64,000 bases of DNA, from assembly GCA_026707665.1 (NCBI GenBank), contig JAPOWK010000084.1, forward strand, positions 1-64,000, given 5' to 3'. This DNA comes from Chloroflexota bacterium (lineage in GTDB: Bacteria; Chloroflexota; Anaerolineae; Aggregatilineales; Phototrophicaceae). The translations under genes and the position numbers were made by a program. The notes beneath the pieces are model-generated. The model was given only the letters and a program-made list of their open reading frames with translations, did not search any database and was not told the DNA's origin. How positions within the stretch are numbered: the stretch's first letter is position 1; each line of letters opens with the position of its first letter. Shown one piece after another: positions 1 to 8,253 of this stretch.

Positions 1-195
1 CACCGCGACACACTCGCCGATTATGTCGCCGCGATTGGTACGCAGGGCTGGAAGGATGTCTTCGAGAAATGGGATATCGGCATCGCTCTCATCGAATCGA
101 CAAGTTTCCTCGCGGCGCAGCTTGAGGCATCGTCCGCTTGGCGGCGCGATTATATTGATGATATCGCCAGCATATTTGTGAGATCGGAGCTGTGA
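1..195 (+). CDS. C-terminal end of a polytopic membrane protein (partial)
   Basis: Reading frame 1 is open from the first base to a TGA at 193-195 and encodes 64 residues, so the gene starts before the window. The visible tail has the pattern of the soluble C-terminal domain of glycosyltransferase-39-like membrane proteins: a short motif resembling IGIALIESTSFLAAQLE, then a Trp (SSAWRRDY), an acidic turn and a strand ending in VRSEL. The two membrane proteins downstream have similar tails, so this is probably another member of the same tandem group. The TGA overlaps the GTG start of the next gene (GTGA). The function is inferred from the resemblance only. Confidence 0.6.
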   Translation, partial: HRDTLADYVAAIGTQGWKDVFEKWDIGIALIESTSFLAAQLEASSAWRRDYIDDIASIFVRSEL

Positions 196-743
196 AACGC
201 GCCAAGCGAGACCGGGTATTGCGTTGTCTTTATGCTGAACTAGAGAGCGGCGACTTTGATGTTCGCGAATTCGCCATGTTTCAGCTCGTGTTGATGCTTC
301 GGCGTGCCAACGACGGCCCGTCGTCTTCGGACATCATTGACGAGGTCGAGCACTTGTCGCGGGATCAAATGCGCCTTCGCTTGTCTCATGGCGATCAAGC
401 GCAGATCACCGCTCATCTCTTGCGGGTGGTCTCGCGGCAAGCCGGGAGCCGGGCAACTGCCTTCTGGGCGCTGGGTGAAGTCGCGCCCGATATTGCTTTT
501 GCGCCGGTCATATCCGTCATTGGGGAGCAGGGCAAACCGTTCAACGACGAGACCGCTTATCAAGCTTGTCGCGCCCTGCGGAGATGGCTGGAATCGGACA
601 GCCTCGACAGCGACGAGCTCAAGGTGCTGAAGGACGACGATAGACTTTCCTCATGCCTGAAGCGCTGGTCGCGTTCCAGCGACATTCGCCTAGCCAAGTG
701 CGCGAGCGCAATCATTGGCCTTGCGCGCGAGCGGTCGAATTGA
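192..743 (+). CDS. Small alpha-helical repeat (HEAT/ARM-like) protein of unknown function
   Basis: The 183-residue soluble protein has no signal peptide or membrane segment. It is rich in Leu, Arg and Ala and appears to be a run of amphipathic helix pairs (for example FDVREFAMFQLVLMLRR, SRATAFWALGEVAPD, TAYQACRALRRWLES, RLAKCASAIIGLARE), which suggests a HEAT/ARM-type solenoid. The start is GTG at 192, overlapping the stop of the upstream membrane protein, so it is likely translationally coupled. The next membrane protein begins within a few bases of its stop. It sits between two membrane glycosyltransferase-like genes and might be a partner or regulator of them. I do not recognise a named family. 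Confidence 0.65.
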   Translation: MKRAKRDRVLRCLYAELESGDFDVREFAMFQLVLMLRRANDGPSSSDIIDEVEHLSRDQMRLRLSHGDQAQITAHLLRVVSRQAGSRATAFWALGEVAPDIAFAPVISVIGEQGKPFNDETAYQACRALRRWLESDSLDSDELKVLKDDDRLSSCLKRWSRSSDIRLAKCASAIIGLARERSN

Positions 744-744
744 A

Positions 745-2340
745 GTGCAAAGGCGGCTGCCTGGCCCATTGATTTTTGTCCTTGCCGCGCTTGTCGTCGT
801 GGCGAGCCTGGCGCGTGGCGTCACAGCCGAGCCCACGTACACCGACGCCTTCTATCACTTCAACGCCGCCAGTCGTCTGGCGCGGGGTGACGGGTTCGTC
901 GAGGACTATCTCTGGAACTACCTGGACGCGCCGATGGAATTGCCAGCGCCTTCGCATCGATACTGGATGCCGCTAACATCAATACTGGCCGCTTTGGGCA
1001 TGGCCGCATTCGGGGCGCCCGGCGATTACCACGCCGCCCAAGCGCCTTTCATTTTGCTGGCTGCTGGCGCAGGCATAGTCGCATTTGAAACGACTAGATC
1101 TCTTGGCGGCAATCGGTGGAATGCCTGGATCGCCGGCTTATTGACCGCGCTTGGCGGATTCTTCGCGCCGCGCTGGGGCGCGATCGATACCTTCGCCCCC
1201 TACGCTTTGATTGGTTCCCTGGCGCTTCTCTGCTGCGGCAAGGCCATGATGCGCCGAGAAGGACAGTGGCTGTATTGGGTTTTGGCGGGCGGCCTCGCGG
1301 CGCTAGGACACTTGACGCGGCCGGATGGCTTGCTGCTATTGATCGCCGCCTGCTTCGCCGCGATTCCTGCATGGGGAATCATTGACCTGCTACGGCAGCG
1401 TCGGTGGTCTGTCTGTCCAAGACCACTACTCTTGGTGGGCATGTCATACTTGCTCGTGATGCTGCCTTGGTTCGCGCGCAATATTGCGGCGCTCGGTCTG
1501 ATTTTGCCGACCGGCGGCCTGCAGGGCATCAGATTCAGCCAATATGATGATTTGTTTCGATACACGGCGACGGCGGTCCCAGCGCTTGCCTTAGACGAAA
1601 GGATTCTGCGCTTGCTGGAAGTCCGCTGGACCGCCGCCCTGCATGGCTTTGGAACTTTCGTCGCTGTCGAAGGCTTGATCGTGCTGGCGCCCTTCATGCT
1701 GATCGGCTGGTGGCTGCGCCGCCAGCACCCGCTGCTGCGTGGATTTACCGCTCTCGCGATCGGCATTCATGTCGTTATGGTTTTGGTATTTCCCCTTCAG
1801 GGTTTACGCGGCGGCTTGTTTCACGCGGTTGCTGCGCTCTTTCCTTTCTGGATGGCCTTGGGCGTCTTGGGATTGGACGCGGCGGTGGAGTGGGCGGCCA
1901 AACGGCGGCGGACCTGGAATGCGGAACAGGCGAAGCGCATCTTCTCCATCGCCGTCTTGGGCATCGGCGTCCTCATTTCGCTCTCGGTCGTGCGATCAGC
2001 ACTCACCGAAGACCGTCAAGACCTGCCGTACCTGTACCGGGAGCTGCGCGCGGTCTTGCCGCCTGGCGCCCGCGTGATGATCAACGATCCCGCGCGGCTG
2101 TACTATCATACGGGGCACGGTGGCGTGACGATTCCCAACGAGCCCGTTCAGATTGTGCCCGAAATTGCGAAACGATTCCGCATTGATTACCTTGTCCTTG
2201 AGCATGTCGGCGACGGCGGATACATCGGCGGGGGGCCGGCCGCTTTTCAGTTTGATGTCGGCAGCCCGCCCGATTTCCTTCGCGCCGTCAGCATTGAGGC
2301 GGGCAGCGACCTTCGTTTGTACCAGATCGCACCCAGTTGA
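745..2340 (+). CDS. Polytopic membrane protein, glycosyltransferase 39-like
   Basis: About 531 residues with roughly ten hydrophobic segments, followed by a soluble C-terminal domain. The first membrane helix (PLIFVLAALVVVASLARG) is followed by an acidic periplasmic loop with TYTDAFYHFNAASRLARGDGF and SHRYWMPLTSILAAL. This is the arrangement of GT-C type, lipid-sugar-using glycosyltransferases of the ArnT/PMT (GT39) group, where the Asp-containing first loop is catalytic. The last 100 residues (RVMINDPARLYYHTGHGG, IDYLVLEHVG) form the soluble tail. I chose the GTG at 745, two bases after the stop of the preceding gene. A TTG at 715 would overlap that gene by 29 bases. Substrate unknown. Confidence 0.7.
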   Translation: MQRRLPGPLIFVLAALVVVASLARGVTAEPTYTDAFYHFNAASRLARGDGFVEDYLWNYLDAPMELPAPSHRYWMPLTSILAALGMAAFGAPGDYHAAQAPFILLAAGAGIVAFETTRSLGGNRWNAWIAGLLTALGGFFAPRWGAIDTFAPYALIGSLALLCCGKAMMRREGQWLYWVLAGGLAALGHLTRPDGLLLLIAACFAAIPAWGIIDLLRQRRWSVCPRPLLLVGMSYLLVMLPWFARNIAALGLILPTGGLQGIRFSQYDDLFRYTATAVPALALDERILRLLEVRWTAALHGFGTFVAVEGLIVLAPFMLIGWWLRRQHPLLRGFTALAIGIHVVMVLVFPLQGLRGGLFHAVAALFPFWMALGVLGLDAAVEWAAKRRRTWNAEQAKRIFSIAVLGIGVLISLSVVRSALTEDRQDLPYLYRELRAVLPPGARVMINDPARLYYHTGHGGVTIPNEPVQIVPEIAKRFRIDYLVLEHVGDGGYIGGGPAAFQFDVGSPPDFLRAVSIEAGSDLRLYQIAPS

Positions 2341-2341
2341 C

Positions 2342-3847
2342 ATGAACCGATTCGACATGTTTCTATTTGCCTCCGCCTTGGCGCTTGTCGGTCTCTTCAC
2401 GTTCATCGCCGGCGCTGGCCTGCCGCTTGATGACAGTTGGATCTATCAGAGCGCGGCGCGCACCCTGGCGACTAACGGGGAATGGGCGCTTGTGCCAAGC
2501 CACGCGGGCGCCGCAGTCACTTCGCCGCTATTTACCATGTTGCTGGCGATCGGTTACAAGCTCGGCATAAACCATTTGCTTTGGACTCACCTGCTAGGCG
2601 CGTCTGCCCTTGGTTTGCAGGCGATTCTGATTGCGCGGCTCGCTGTTCGCGCTTTTCCTGGTCTTGCCGCTGGCGGCTGGATCGCCGGTCTGCTATCCAT
2701 CTCGACCTGGCAGTTGGTCTGGGCTGCCGCTTCAGGCATGGAAACCGCGCTTTTCTGCCTGCTGACAACGGGCTTAATCTACTTCGCCTGGCACATGCCG
2801 GCCGGAGATTCGGGGACCTCTGTTTTCGGCGGCGCTGCGGCTTTTGGCATCCTCGCTGGCTTAACCATCCTGACGCGCCCCGAAGGCGCCGTTTTGGCTG
2901 GGCTGGCCTGGCTGGCGAAGTGGCTTGGCAAATCGCGCCGGCCGCGGGCGCTGGCGCAAAGCCTGCTTGCGCTGCTTGTTTGCGCGCTCGTCATCGCGCC
3001 GAGCCTCGCTATCAATTTCCAGCAGACCGGGGCGCTGCTGCCGCAGACTGCGACTGCCAAGCTTGCGCAATTCATGCCGCTGACGCGCTTGTACTTGTCG
3101 ACGAGAATCGCGAATATCGTGCTGCCGGTATTGGTCGGCGGTCAAGTTCTGCTGCTGCCGGGCGCGCTCGTATTTTTGTGGCGCCTGTTGCGGAAGCGGA
3201 ACTGGCGCAGCGCGGCCCTTGTCGCCTTGCCTTGTCTTTGGATTGCTGCGCTTGTCTTGATGTATGCCACATTTCTGCCGGCCGGCTATCATCACGGTCG
3301 CTATTTGATCCCGGCACTGCCATCGCTCATTCTGGCGGGCAGCATCAGTCTCGCGAGCGCGATTACTGGCTGGACGCGTACACGGTTGTGGCGTGCAATT
3401 GCGAAATCCTGGCTGCTTGCCTGCCTGACGAGTTCGGTGATCTTCGTATTGTTCATTTCGCCGTCGATATTCCGGCGCGATGTGGCGATCGTGAATGAAG
3501 AGATGGTCGCGGCAGCCAGCTGGGTCGCGGAGAATGTCCCTCACCAGGAGACATTGGCGGCGCATGACATAGGCGCTCTCAGCTATTTTGCCCGTCGATT
3601 GCCGATAGACATGTCCGGATTGAGCGATCGAGATGTCGTCGCGGTGATTTCCGATGCGAGCGCAATCTGGGACCTTTTGGCGGAACGCGATGTGGGATAC
3701 CTGATGGCCTTCCCGAATCAGATTCCGGATTTCCAAGGTCGGCGCCAGATGCTCTGTCCGGTCTACGTCAGCGAAGGCAAGGAAGTTCTTCGCGCCGGCG
3801 GCGTCAAGATGATGGTCTATCGGCTCGCCTGGAATGGCGATTGCTGA
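2342..3847 (+). CDS. Polytopic membrane protein, glycosyltransferase 39-like
   Basis: 501 residues, start ATG at 2342, one base after the previous stop. A much longer in-frame ORF opens upstream but would run back into the preceding gene, and the N-terminus MNRFDMFLFASALALVGLF is a plausible first membrane helix. The first extracytoplasmic loop carries LPLDDSWIYQSAARTLA, where the two Asp residues match the catalytic loop of GT-C glycosyltransferases. About ten membrane helices follow, then a soluble C-terminal domain (ASWVAENVPHQETLAAHDIGAL) similar in style to its neighbours. It is the last gene of a tandem set with the two upstream membrane genes. The sugar and acceptor cannot be told from sequence. 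Confidence 0.7.
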   Translation: MNRFDMFLFASALALVGLFTFIAGAGLPLDDSWIYQSAARTLATNGEWALVPSHAGAAVTSPLFTMLLAIGYKLGINHLLWTHLLGASALGLQAILIARLAVRAFPGLAAGGWIAGLLSISTWQLVWAAASGMETALFCLLTTGLIYFAWHMPAGDSGTSVFGGAAAFGILAGLTILTRPEGAVLAGLAWLAKWLGKSRRPRALAQSLLALLVCALVIAPSLAINFQQTGALLPQTATAKLAQFMPLTRLYLSTRIANIVLPVLVGGQVLLLPGALVFLWRLLRKRNWRSAALVALPCLWIAALVLMYATFLPAGYHHGRYLIPALPSLILAGSISLASAITGWTRTRLWRAIAKSWLLACLTSSVIFVLFISPSIFRRDVAIVNEEMVAAASWVAENVPHQETLAAHDIGALSYFARRLPIDMSGLSDRDVVAVISDASAIWDLLAERDVGYLMAFPNQIPDFQGRRQMLCPVYVSEGKEVLRAGGVKMMVYRLAWNGDC

Positions 3848-3862
3848 GAGTCCAGCGCGGTC

Positions 3863-3892
3863 TTCAGACGCGGCGACATTCTGAACTATAAT
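3863..3892 (+). promoter_or_regulatory. Candidate sigma70 promoter for the PspA-like gene
   Basis: A perfect -10 hexamer TATAAT lies at 3887-3892, with a partial -35 (TTCAGA, four of six matches) at 3863-3868 and an 18-base spacer. Transcription would start near 3899, about 32 bases before the ATG at 3931. The promoter lies in the only gap between the membrane gene set and the coiled-coil gene. Only the -10 is strong. Confidence 0.5.
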
Positions 3893-3930
3893 GGAGCCGT
3901 GCAGGGACAAATGAACCGAAAGCCACCAGC

Positions 3931-4683
3931 ATGTCTGACATATTCGACAAGATTTCCACACTGATTAATGCGCAGCTCAACGACTTCCTGGGCAAGAACC
4001 CGAGGTCGCCCTTGGCGCGCATTCAACTGCAGGCCGACGAAGCGGAAAAGAATCCCCAGCGGTCGGCTCAGAGCTTGCGGCAGCGGTTGGAAGAAGCGAT
4101 TGAATATGAAGACGAATTGCAGGCGCGGATCGAAGAACGCATGCGCGCTGTTGTCGAGTTGGACAAGCTCGTGGATGACATGCTGCGCAGCGGCGACGAG
4201 GTTTCAGCAGAGCGGCTGCAAAACCAGCTCAACATGAAGCAACAGCACCTGACCATCGCAGAATCGGAGCTTCATGACCATCGCTTGATGACTCGGCATC
4301 TCATGCAGGAATTGGCGACGCTGGAAACAGCGCTGGACAAACAAGAACGGGAGCGGGGCAGTCAACGCGCGCAGTCCTCGCCTTCAGCCGGCCGAAGGCG
4401 CATCCCCGTAGACGGCGAAGCTGGGCCAGCCAAACGCGGTGGCAACGTCAAGAGAACGATATTGGACACGATGTCAAACAAATTTGACGAAACGCGAGCG
4501 AATCTGGAGAATATGCTGGACGGTTCGCCGGCGCCGTCGCGACCGGCACGCCCCAGCGGCGTTCAGCGATTCGAAATTGTGGACGAAGAACCGGATCCGC
4601 GAAGGCCGAAGCCGCGCAAGAAGGACGAGCCCGATATGAAAACCCGATTATCGCGTCTCAGCAAACCACCCGAAGACGATTGA
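3931..4683 (+). CDS. PspA/IM30-like coiled-coil protein
   Basis: 250 residues. The N-terminus MSDIFDKISTLINAQLNDFL matches the amphipathic first helix of PspA/IM30 (Vipp1) proteins, which peel onto membranes and assemble into ESCRT-III-like rods and rings. Residues of about 20-150 form long charged coiled coil with few prolines. From about residue 150 the protein changes to a low-complexity, Pro/Arg/Lys-rich tail (repeated PSAGRR, PRRPKPRKKDEPD), which is longer and more basic than in typical PspA. It is probably a cytoplasmic, membrane-associated envelope-stress protein. It is a single gene with its own candidate promoter and converges with the redox operon. Family assignment is fairly good; function is inferred. 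Confidence 0.7.
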   Translation: MSDIFDKISTLINAQLNDFLGKNPRSPLARIQLQADEAEKNPQRSAQSLRQRLEEAIEYEDELQARIEERMRAVVELDKLVDDMLRSGDEVSAERLQNQLNMKQQHLTIAESELHDHRLMTRHLMQELATLETALDKQERERGSQRAQSSPSAGRRRIPVDGEAGPAKRGGNVKRTILDTMSNKFDETRANLENMLDGSPAPSRPARPSGVQRFEIVDEEPDPRRPKPRKKDEPDMKTRLSRLSKPPEDD

Positions 4684-4702
4684 TTCGTAGGATCTCCAGT
4701 GG

Positions 4703-5491
4703 CTAGACGGCGCGAGAATGATCTGAGTCAAGCGTCTCGATGAGATCTTGCATCGATCGTTCGAAATAGGGAAAGCCCAACCAAGCGCTCATCAATCCGA
4801 ACAGACCACCAGTCACAATTCGGAATATGGGCGCGGTCTCGCGCACTGGCCAGAATTCGAAGGGCGGATAGCTCAATAGCTGGCTGAATCCGTCAAGCCC
4901 CACGGGACCCAATCCGACTAAGAGGTAGAGCAAAAAGGGCAGGGGGCGGATCCGCCAGCGAAACTGCCGATAGATCAAGCCTCCTACGAAAATCATCGTG
5001 TAGATTGCGAGGTCGCGCGCGCAAAGGCTTGTCTTATAGCCGAATGTTTCGTCGCCGATAAAGTGCCGAGCGGCGAATTGCTGGACGACGCTGAATTCGG
5101 CGAGTCCTTCAATTGTGGCGGGAGGGGCAGGCGCCCGGCCGCCATATATACCGGACCAATACCGATACTGTTCCAGGAACCCCTCCGATTCGCTGGCAGC
5201 CGCCTCGAATGGCCGGTATGCGCTATCAGCGGCGCCACGCGGGTAAAAGGCCTGTTCGCCAAAGAGGAAGGGAGAACGAAAGGCGAACTGGTGACAGAAG
5301 GGACTATATATCGTGTATATGAAATCCGCCGTGTCCTCTAGACCGAGCTTTGCCAACGTTGGCGCCAGCCAGGGCAAGCTGATATAAATCGCCAGCGCGG
5401 TCATCGCGATTCGCAGCCAATTGCGCGCCAATCGCAGCAGAGCCTGGCGCGCTTTCGTTTTCACCGTTCTGAAGGCCGCACGCGCTCTCAA
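4703..5491 (-). CDS. DUF2085 family membrane protein
   Basis: 262 residues. The cysteine-containing motif YSPFCHQFAFRSPF followed later by SLCARDLAIYT is the hallmark of DUF2085 predicted membrane proteins. Four hydrophobic helices are visible (NWLRIAMTALAIYISLPWLA, LAIYTMIFVGGLIY, PFLLYLLVGLGPVGLDGF, IFRIVTGGLFGLMSAWL). The start is a TTG at 5491, six bases after the stop of the TlpA-like gene, so it is the last gene of the redox operon. The conserved Cys and His residues next to two thioredoxin-fold genes suggest a redox or metal-linked role, but the family has no established function that I know of. Confidence 0.75.
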   Translation of the reverse strand: MRARAAFRTVKTKARQALLRLARNWLRIAMTALAIYISLPWLAPTLAKLGLEDTADFIYTIYSPFCHQFAFRSPFLFGEQAFYPRGAADSAYRPFEAAASESEGFLEQYRYWSGIYGGRAPAPPATIEGLAEFSVVQQFAARHFIGDETFGYKTSLCARDLAIYTMIFVGGLIYRQFRWRIRPLPFLLYLLVGLGPVGLDGFSQLLSYPPFEFWPVRETAPIFRIVTGGLFGLMSAWLGFPYFERSMQDLIETLDSDHSRAV

Positions 5492-5497
5492 AATCGT

Positions 5498-6061
5498 TCA
5501 AGCCTTTTTGCCCAGATGGTTCAGATCCCCGAGTAGCTGGTCCAGGCGAACCTCACCATAATACACGCGGCGGATGATGTGATCTGGATCAAGCATGAAA
5601 GTCGTCGGCAGCCCGCGAACCTGATAGCGCGAGGCCACCGTGCCCTGCCAATCGAGTAGAATATCATAGGTCAGTCCAAGCTGAATCGCCCAGTCGCGCG
5701 CGGCTTGCAGGCTCTCGCCCAGGTTTACCGCCAGTATGCGCAATCGTCCCGGATGGCTGTCGTAGAGCGCTTGCAGATCGCGCATTTCGCGCCGGCATGG
5801 CTGACACCAGGTGGCCCAGAAGTTTATGATGGTGATGGCGCCGCGAGCCTGCTCAAGCGCAAGCGCGCGCGCCGACGCCGTCGGCAGCGTGAATGACGGC
5901 GCCTGCGAATCGACTTCCGGCGCTTGGATGAGATAATTCTGGTTGGGAACCCCGCTGTGGTCGCTGCGGTTGGGCAAACCAGCGTGGATCACGATAACAA
6001 TTGCCGCGCCCAGTGACAGAAGCGCGGCAAGCACATGAAAGAGTCGATTCAGCTTCGACAT
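5498..6061 (-). CDS. TlpA/ResA-like membrane-anchored thioredoxin
   Basis: 187 residues. An N-terminal hydrophobic helix (VLAALLSLGAAIVIVIHAG) anchors the protein, and the rest is a thioredoxin fold with the active site WATWCQPCRREM and the cis-proline strand RGLPTTFMLD. Proteins of this group reduce disulfides on exported partners such as apocytochromes. I chose the ATG at 6061 (MSKLNRLF) because a longer version from 6115 would begin inside the upstream gene; GAAAGA sits just before the chosen start. It follows the CcdA fusion by 19 bases and precedes the DUF2085 gene by 6, so the three are one operon. The CcdA domain could deliver electrons to it. Confidence 0.85.
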   Translation of the reverse strand: MSKLNRLFHVLAALLSLGAAIVIVIHAGLPNRSDHSGVPNQNYLIQAPEVDSQAPSFTLPTASARALALEQARGAITIINFWATWCQPCRREMRDLQALYDSHPGRLRILAVNLGESLQAARDWAIQLGLTYDILLDWQGTVASRYQVRGLPTTFMLDPDHIIRRVYYGEVRLDQLLGDLNHLGKKA

Positions 6062-6080
6062 ATCTTTCGGGCGGCAAGTT

Positions 6081-8042
6081 TCATGCTTGCGCAAAAGCCT
6101 CGACGAGCATTTCACTCAGTTGCGCCTCAGTCATGATGCCAAAATGCCGCGCCAGTATCACGCCATCGCGGTCGAGCAAGTATGAGCTGGGACGCGTCTG
6201 AATGCCGTAAGCGTCATTGATCTCACCGCTGTCATCGAGCGCCAGCGGGAAACTCAAGGCGAACTCATCACGAAAGGATAACATCGCCTCTTCTGTATCG
6301 TTGTAAGCGATGGCAAGTATCTCGAAGCCTTGCTCATTCCATTCTTCGAAGGCTTTTTGGAATTCCGGCATTTCGCGCCGGCAAGGCCCACACCAGGTGC
6401 CCCAGAAATTCAGCAGCACCACCCGGTCCCGCAGACCGGATAGCGCAACGACTTCATCGTCGAGAGTTTCGATGGTAAACGCGGGCGCGCGATTGCCCTC
6501 CGCCAAGCCGACCGCCGGCGCCAAATCAGCGGCGATATCGGCGAAACTGTTCATCGCATCGTCAGATTGCGCCGGCTCGCTCGTTGTTGTGTCGGCGGCC
6601 GCGGGCGAACTTGACTCGGGCCTTGTGATCGCTTCGGCATCGCGCGCCTTGACGCGGAATCGCGCCATATCGGCTTGCGAAGAATTGCGCAACGCGACGC
6701 GATATTTTCCGTCGCTTTTGAGCTCGAAGCCGGCCAGAGGATAGAAGCGACCGTCGGACTCCAGGCTCTCGGCTTTGCTGGCGCGCGCCAGTTCCGTTTC
6801 AGCGGGTCCAAATAGGATGAATTCGAAATCCGGTAGGTCTGCATTGACGCTGCGCACTTCGAAATCGATCCTTTGCCCGGCTTCGCCATGGAAAAGATAT
6901 TCCTGTTGCGGCCGGTCTGGCGCGAAGAAACCGCTTGCGCTCTGATTGATGGCGACCGGCGCCAGCGAGCCGCCAAGGCAAGCGCCGAGATGACTCAAGC
7001 CCACTTCACCGTCAAAGAATCCGACGCCGCATTCTTCAACTCGGAAGGTGAAATCGGCGAATTCGCCCCGAGAAAATGTCTGGCTCAGGCTCTGCAGCTG
7101 TCCGCTGGCGACCAGCAGCCCAATGGCGATCAGCAGCGTCCCGCTGAGCAACTCAATCTTGTGCATGTGACGCTGCAGGCGGCGCAGAATTCCTTGCGCG
7201 CTATTCATGAGCAGCGCGGTGATGACGAATGGAATGCCTAGACCGATGGAGTAGGCGGTGAGCAGCAGCATGCCCTGCGCGATATCGCCGCTGGTGGCGC
7301 CGCTCGCCGCCGCCACGGTCAAAATTGTCCCGAGCAGCGGACCAATGCAGGGCGTCCAACCGGCGGAGAACACCATGCCCATGAAGGTAGAGCCAAGCAG
7401 ACCCTCGCGCCCGCTTCCTCCAATATCGGCGCGCGTATCGGAATAGAGCATGGTTTCCAGCCGCTCGAGGGTTCCGTGCCAGAAGTTTGCCGGCTCGGTA
7501 AATGCGCCCTTGACGAATAACGCGAGGACCAGGACGGCGATTAAAGGCAGCGCGACAGCGGCTTGCTCAAGGAAAGCCCAGTAAATCAGCGCGCTCGCGA
7601 GAATGACAAATACGAGGCTGAAGAGGACGTTGTCCAATATGGCAGCTTGACCCTTTTTGCGCAGCCAGGCGAAGAAGCGCGGCATCACGCCCATGAACTG
7701 GAAGCCGAAGAAGATGATCACCAAGCCGCCGACGCGGCCGAGAATCTCGGTGAAGGTGCTGACGTGCTGGCCCGCCAGGCTGGATAAGGCAGTCGTGAAC
7801 AAGCCGATCAAGACAAATACAATCGTGAAGCCAAGGACGAAGGCGATGCCATGCAGGAGCATCTGCAGACGCACGGCTAGGCTGACCGTGGCGCCTGTGC
7901 CAGAAGCCGCCTGCCGACTGATGTTATGCGTCAAGCGCCCGCCCATATAACCGATATAGGCGGGCACCAGCGGCAAGACACAAGGCGAAATGAAGGACAG
8001 AATGCCGGCAACGAGCGCCAGACCTATTGTGACATTTTCCAT
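6081..8042 (-). CDS. CcdA (DsbD-type) membrane domain fused to a PPC-like domain and a TlpA-type thioredoxin
   Basis: 653 residues. Residues of about 1-300 are a CcdA/DsbD transmembrane unit: GILSFISPCVLPLVPAYIGY carries the first redox Cys and FSAGWTPCIGPLLG the second. Residues of about 330-470 look like a secreted beta-sandwich (GEAGQRIDFEVRS, LKSDGKYRVALRNSS), resembling bacterial pre-peptidase C-terminal domains. Residues of about 510-653 are a TlpA-like thioredoxin with WGTWCGPCRREM. Such a protein would carry electrons from cytoplasmic thioredoxin through the membrane to an exported thioredoxin. The ATG at 8042 has a strong GGAGG eight bases upstream; an earlier in-frame codon at 8084 lacks this. 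The fused architecture is unusual, since CcdA is normally a separate 200-240 residue protein. Confidence 0.85.
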   Translation of the reverse strand: MENVTIGLALVAGILSFISPCVLPLVPAYIGYMGGRLTHNISRQAASGTGATVSLAVRLQMLLHGIAFVLGFTIVFVLIGLFTTALSSLAGQHVSTFTEILGRVGGLVIIFFGFQFMGVMPRFFAWLRKKGQAAILDNVLFSLVFVILASALIYWAFLEQAAVALPLIAVLVLALFVKGAFTEPANFWHGTLERLETMLYSDTRADIGGSGREGLLGSTFMGMVFSAGWTPCIGPLLGTILTVAAASGATSGDIAQGMLLLTAYSIGLGIPFVITALLMNSAQGILRRLQRHMHKIELLSGTLLIAIGLLVASGQLQSLSQTFSRGEFADFTFRVEECGVGFFDGEVGLSHLGACLGGSLAPVAINQSASGFFAPDRPQQEYLFHGEAGQRIDFEVRSVNADLPDFEFILFGPAETELARASKAESLESDGRFYPLAGFELKSDGKYRVALRNSSQADMARFRVKARDAEAITRPESSSPAAADTTTSEPAQSDDAMNSFADIAADLAPAVGLAEGNRAPAFTIETLDDEVVALSGLRDRVVLLNFWGTWCGPCRREMPEFQKAFEEWNEQGFEILAIAYNDTEEAMLSFRDEFALSFPLALDDSGEINDAYGIQTRPSSYLLDRDGVILARHFGIMTEAQLSEMLVEAFAQA

Positions 8043-8135
8043 GCTTGCTACCTCCGGTGGTTCCAGGCGCCGGTCAGGCGTCAATTCTCCACTACTTCCG
8101 CATTAAGCTTGACGCCAATTGATTACGAGAGCCTT

Positions 8136-8174
8136 GCTAGCAGCTAATTGAATCCTTATCGGATTGCTGCTGGC
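8136..8174. other. Long imperfect stem-loop
   Basis: The sequence can fold into a stem of nine pairs (8136-8144 with 8166-8174, one wobble) plus five pairs (8151-8155 with 8161-8165), with a six-base one-sided bulge and a five-base loop. No run of T follows on either strand, so it is not a standard intrinsic terminator. It lies upstream of the redox operon and beyond the stop of no other gene on the plus strand. It could be a 5' leader structure of the operon or a recombination remnant. Confidence 0.4.
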
Positions 8175-8253
8175 GTGCGGGCGCAGGATTCACTATGCTG
8201 CGCTTGCCGCAATCGCTCATAACTCGTAATGTAAGACGGAATGTCCTGCTGTC

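Noticed and set aside
2861-3961. 366-residue ORF on the minus strand
   Set aside because: It lies entirely opposite the membrane protein gene at 2342-3847 and has an Arg/Gln-rich random-looking translation with no family resemblance. A shadow ORF of GC-rich coding sequence.
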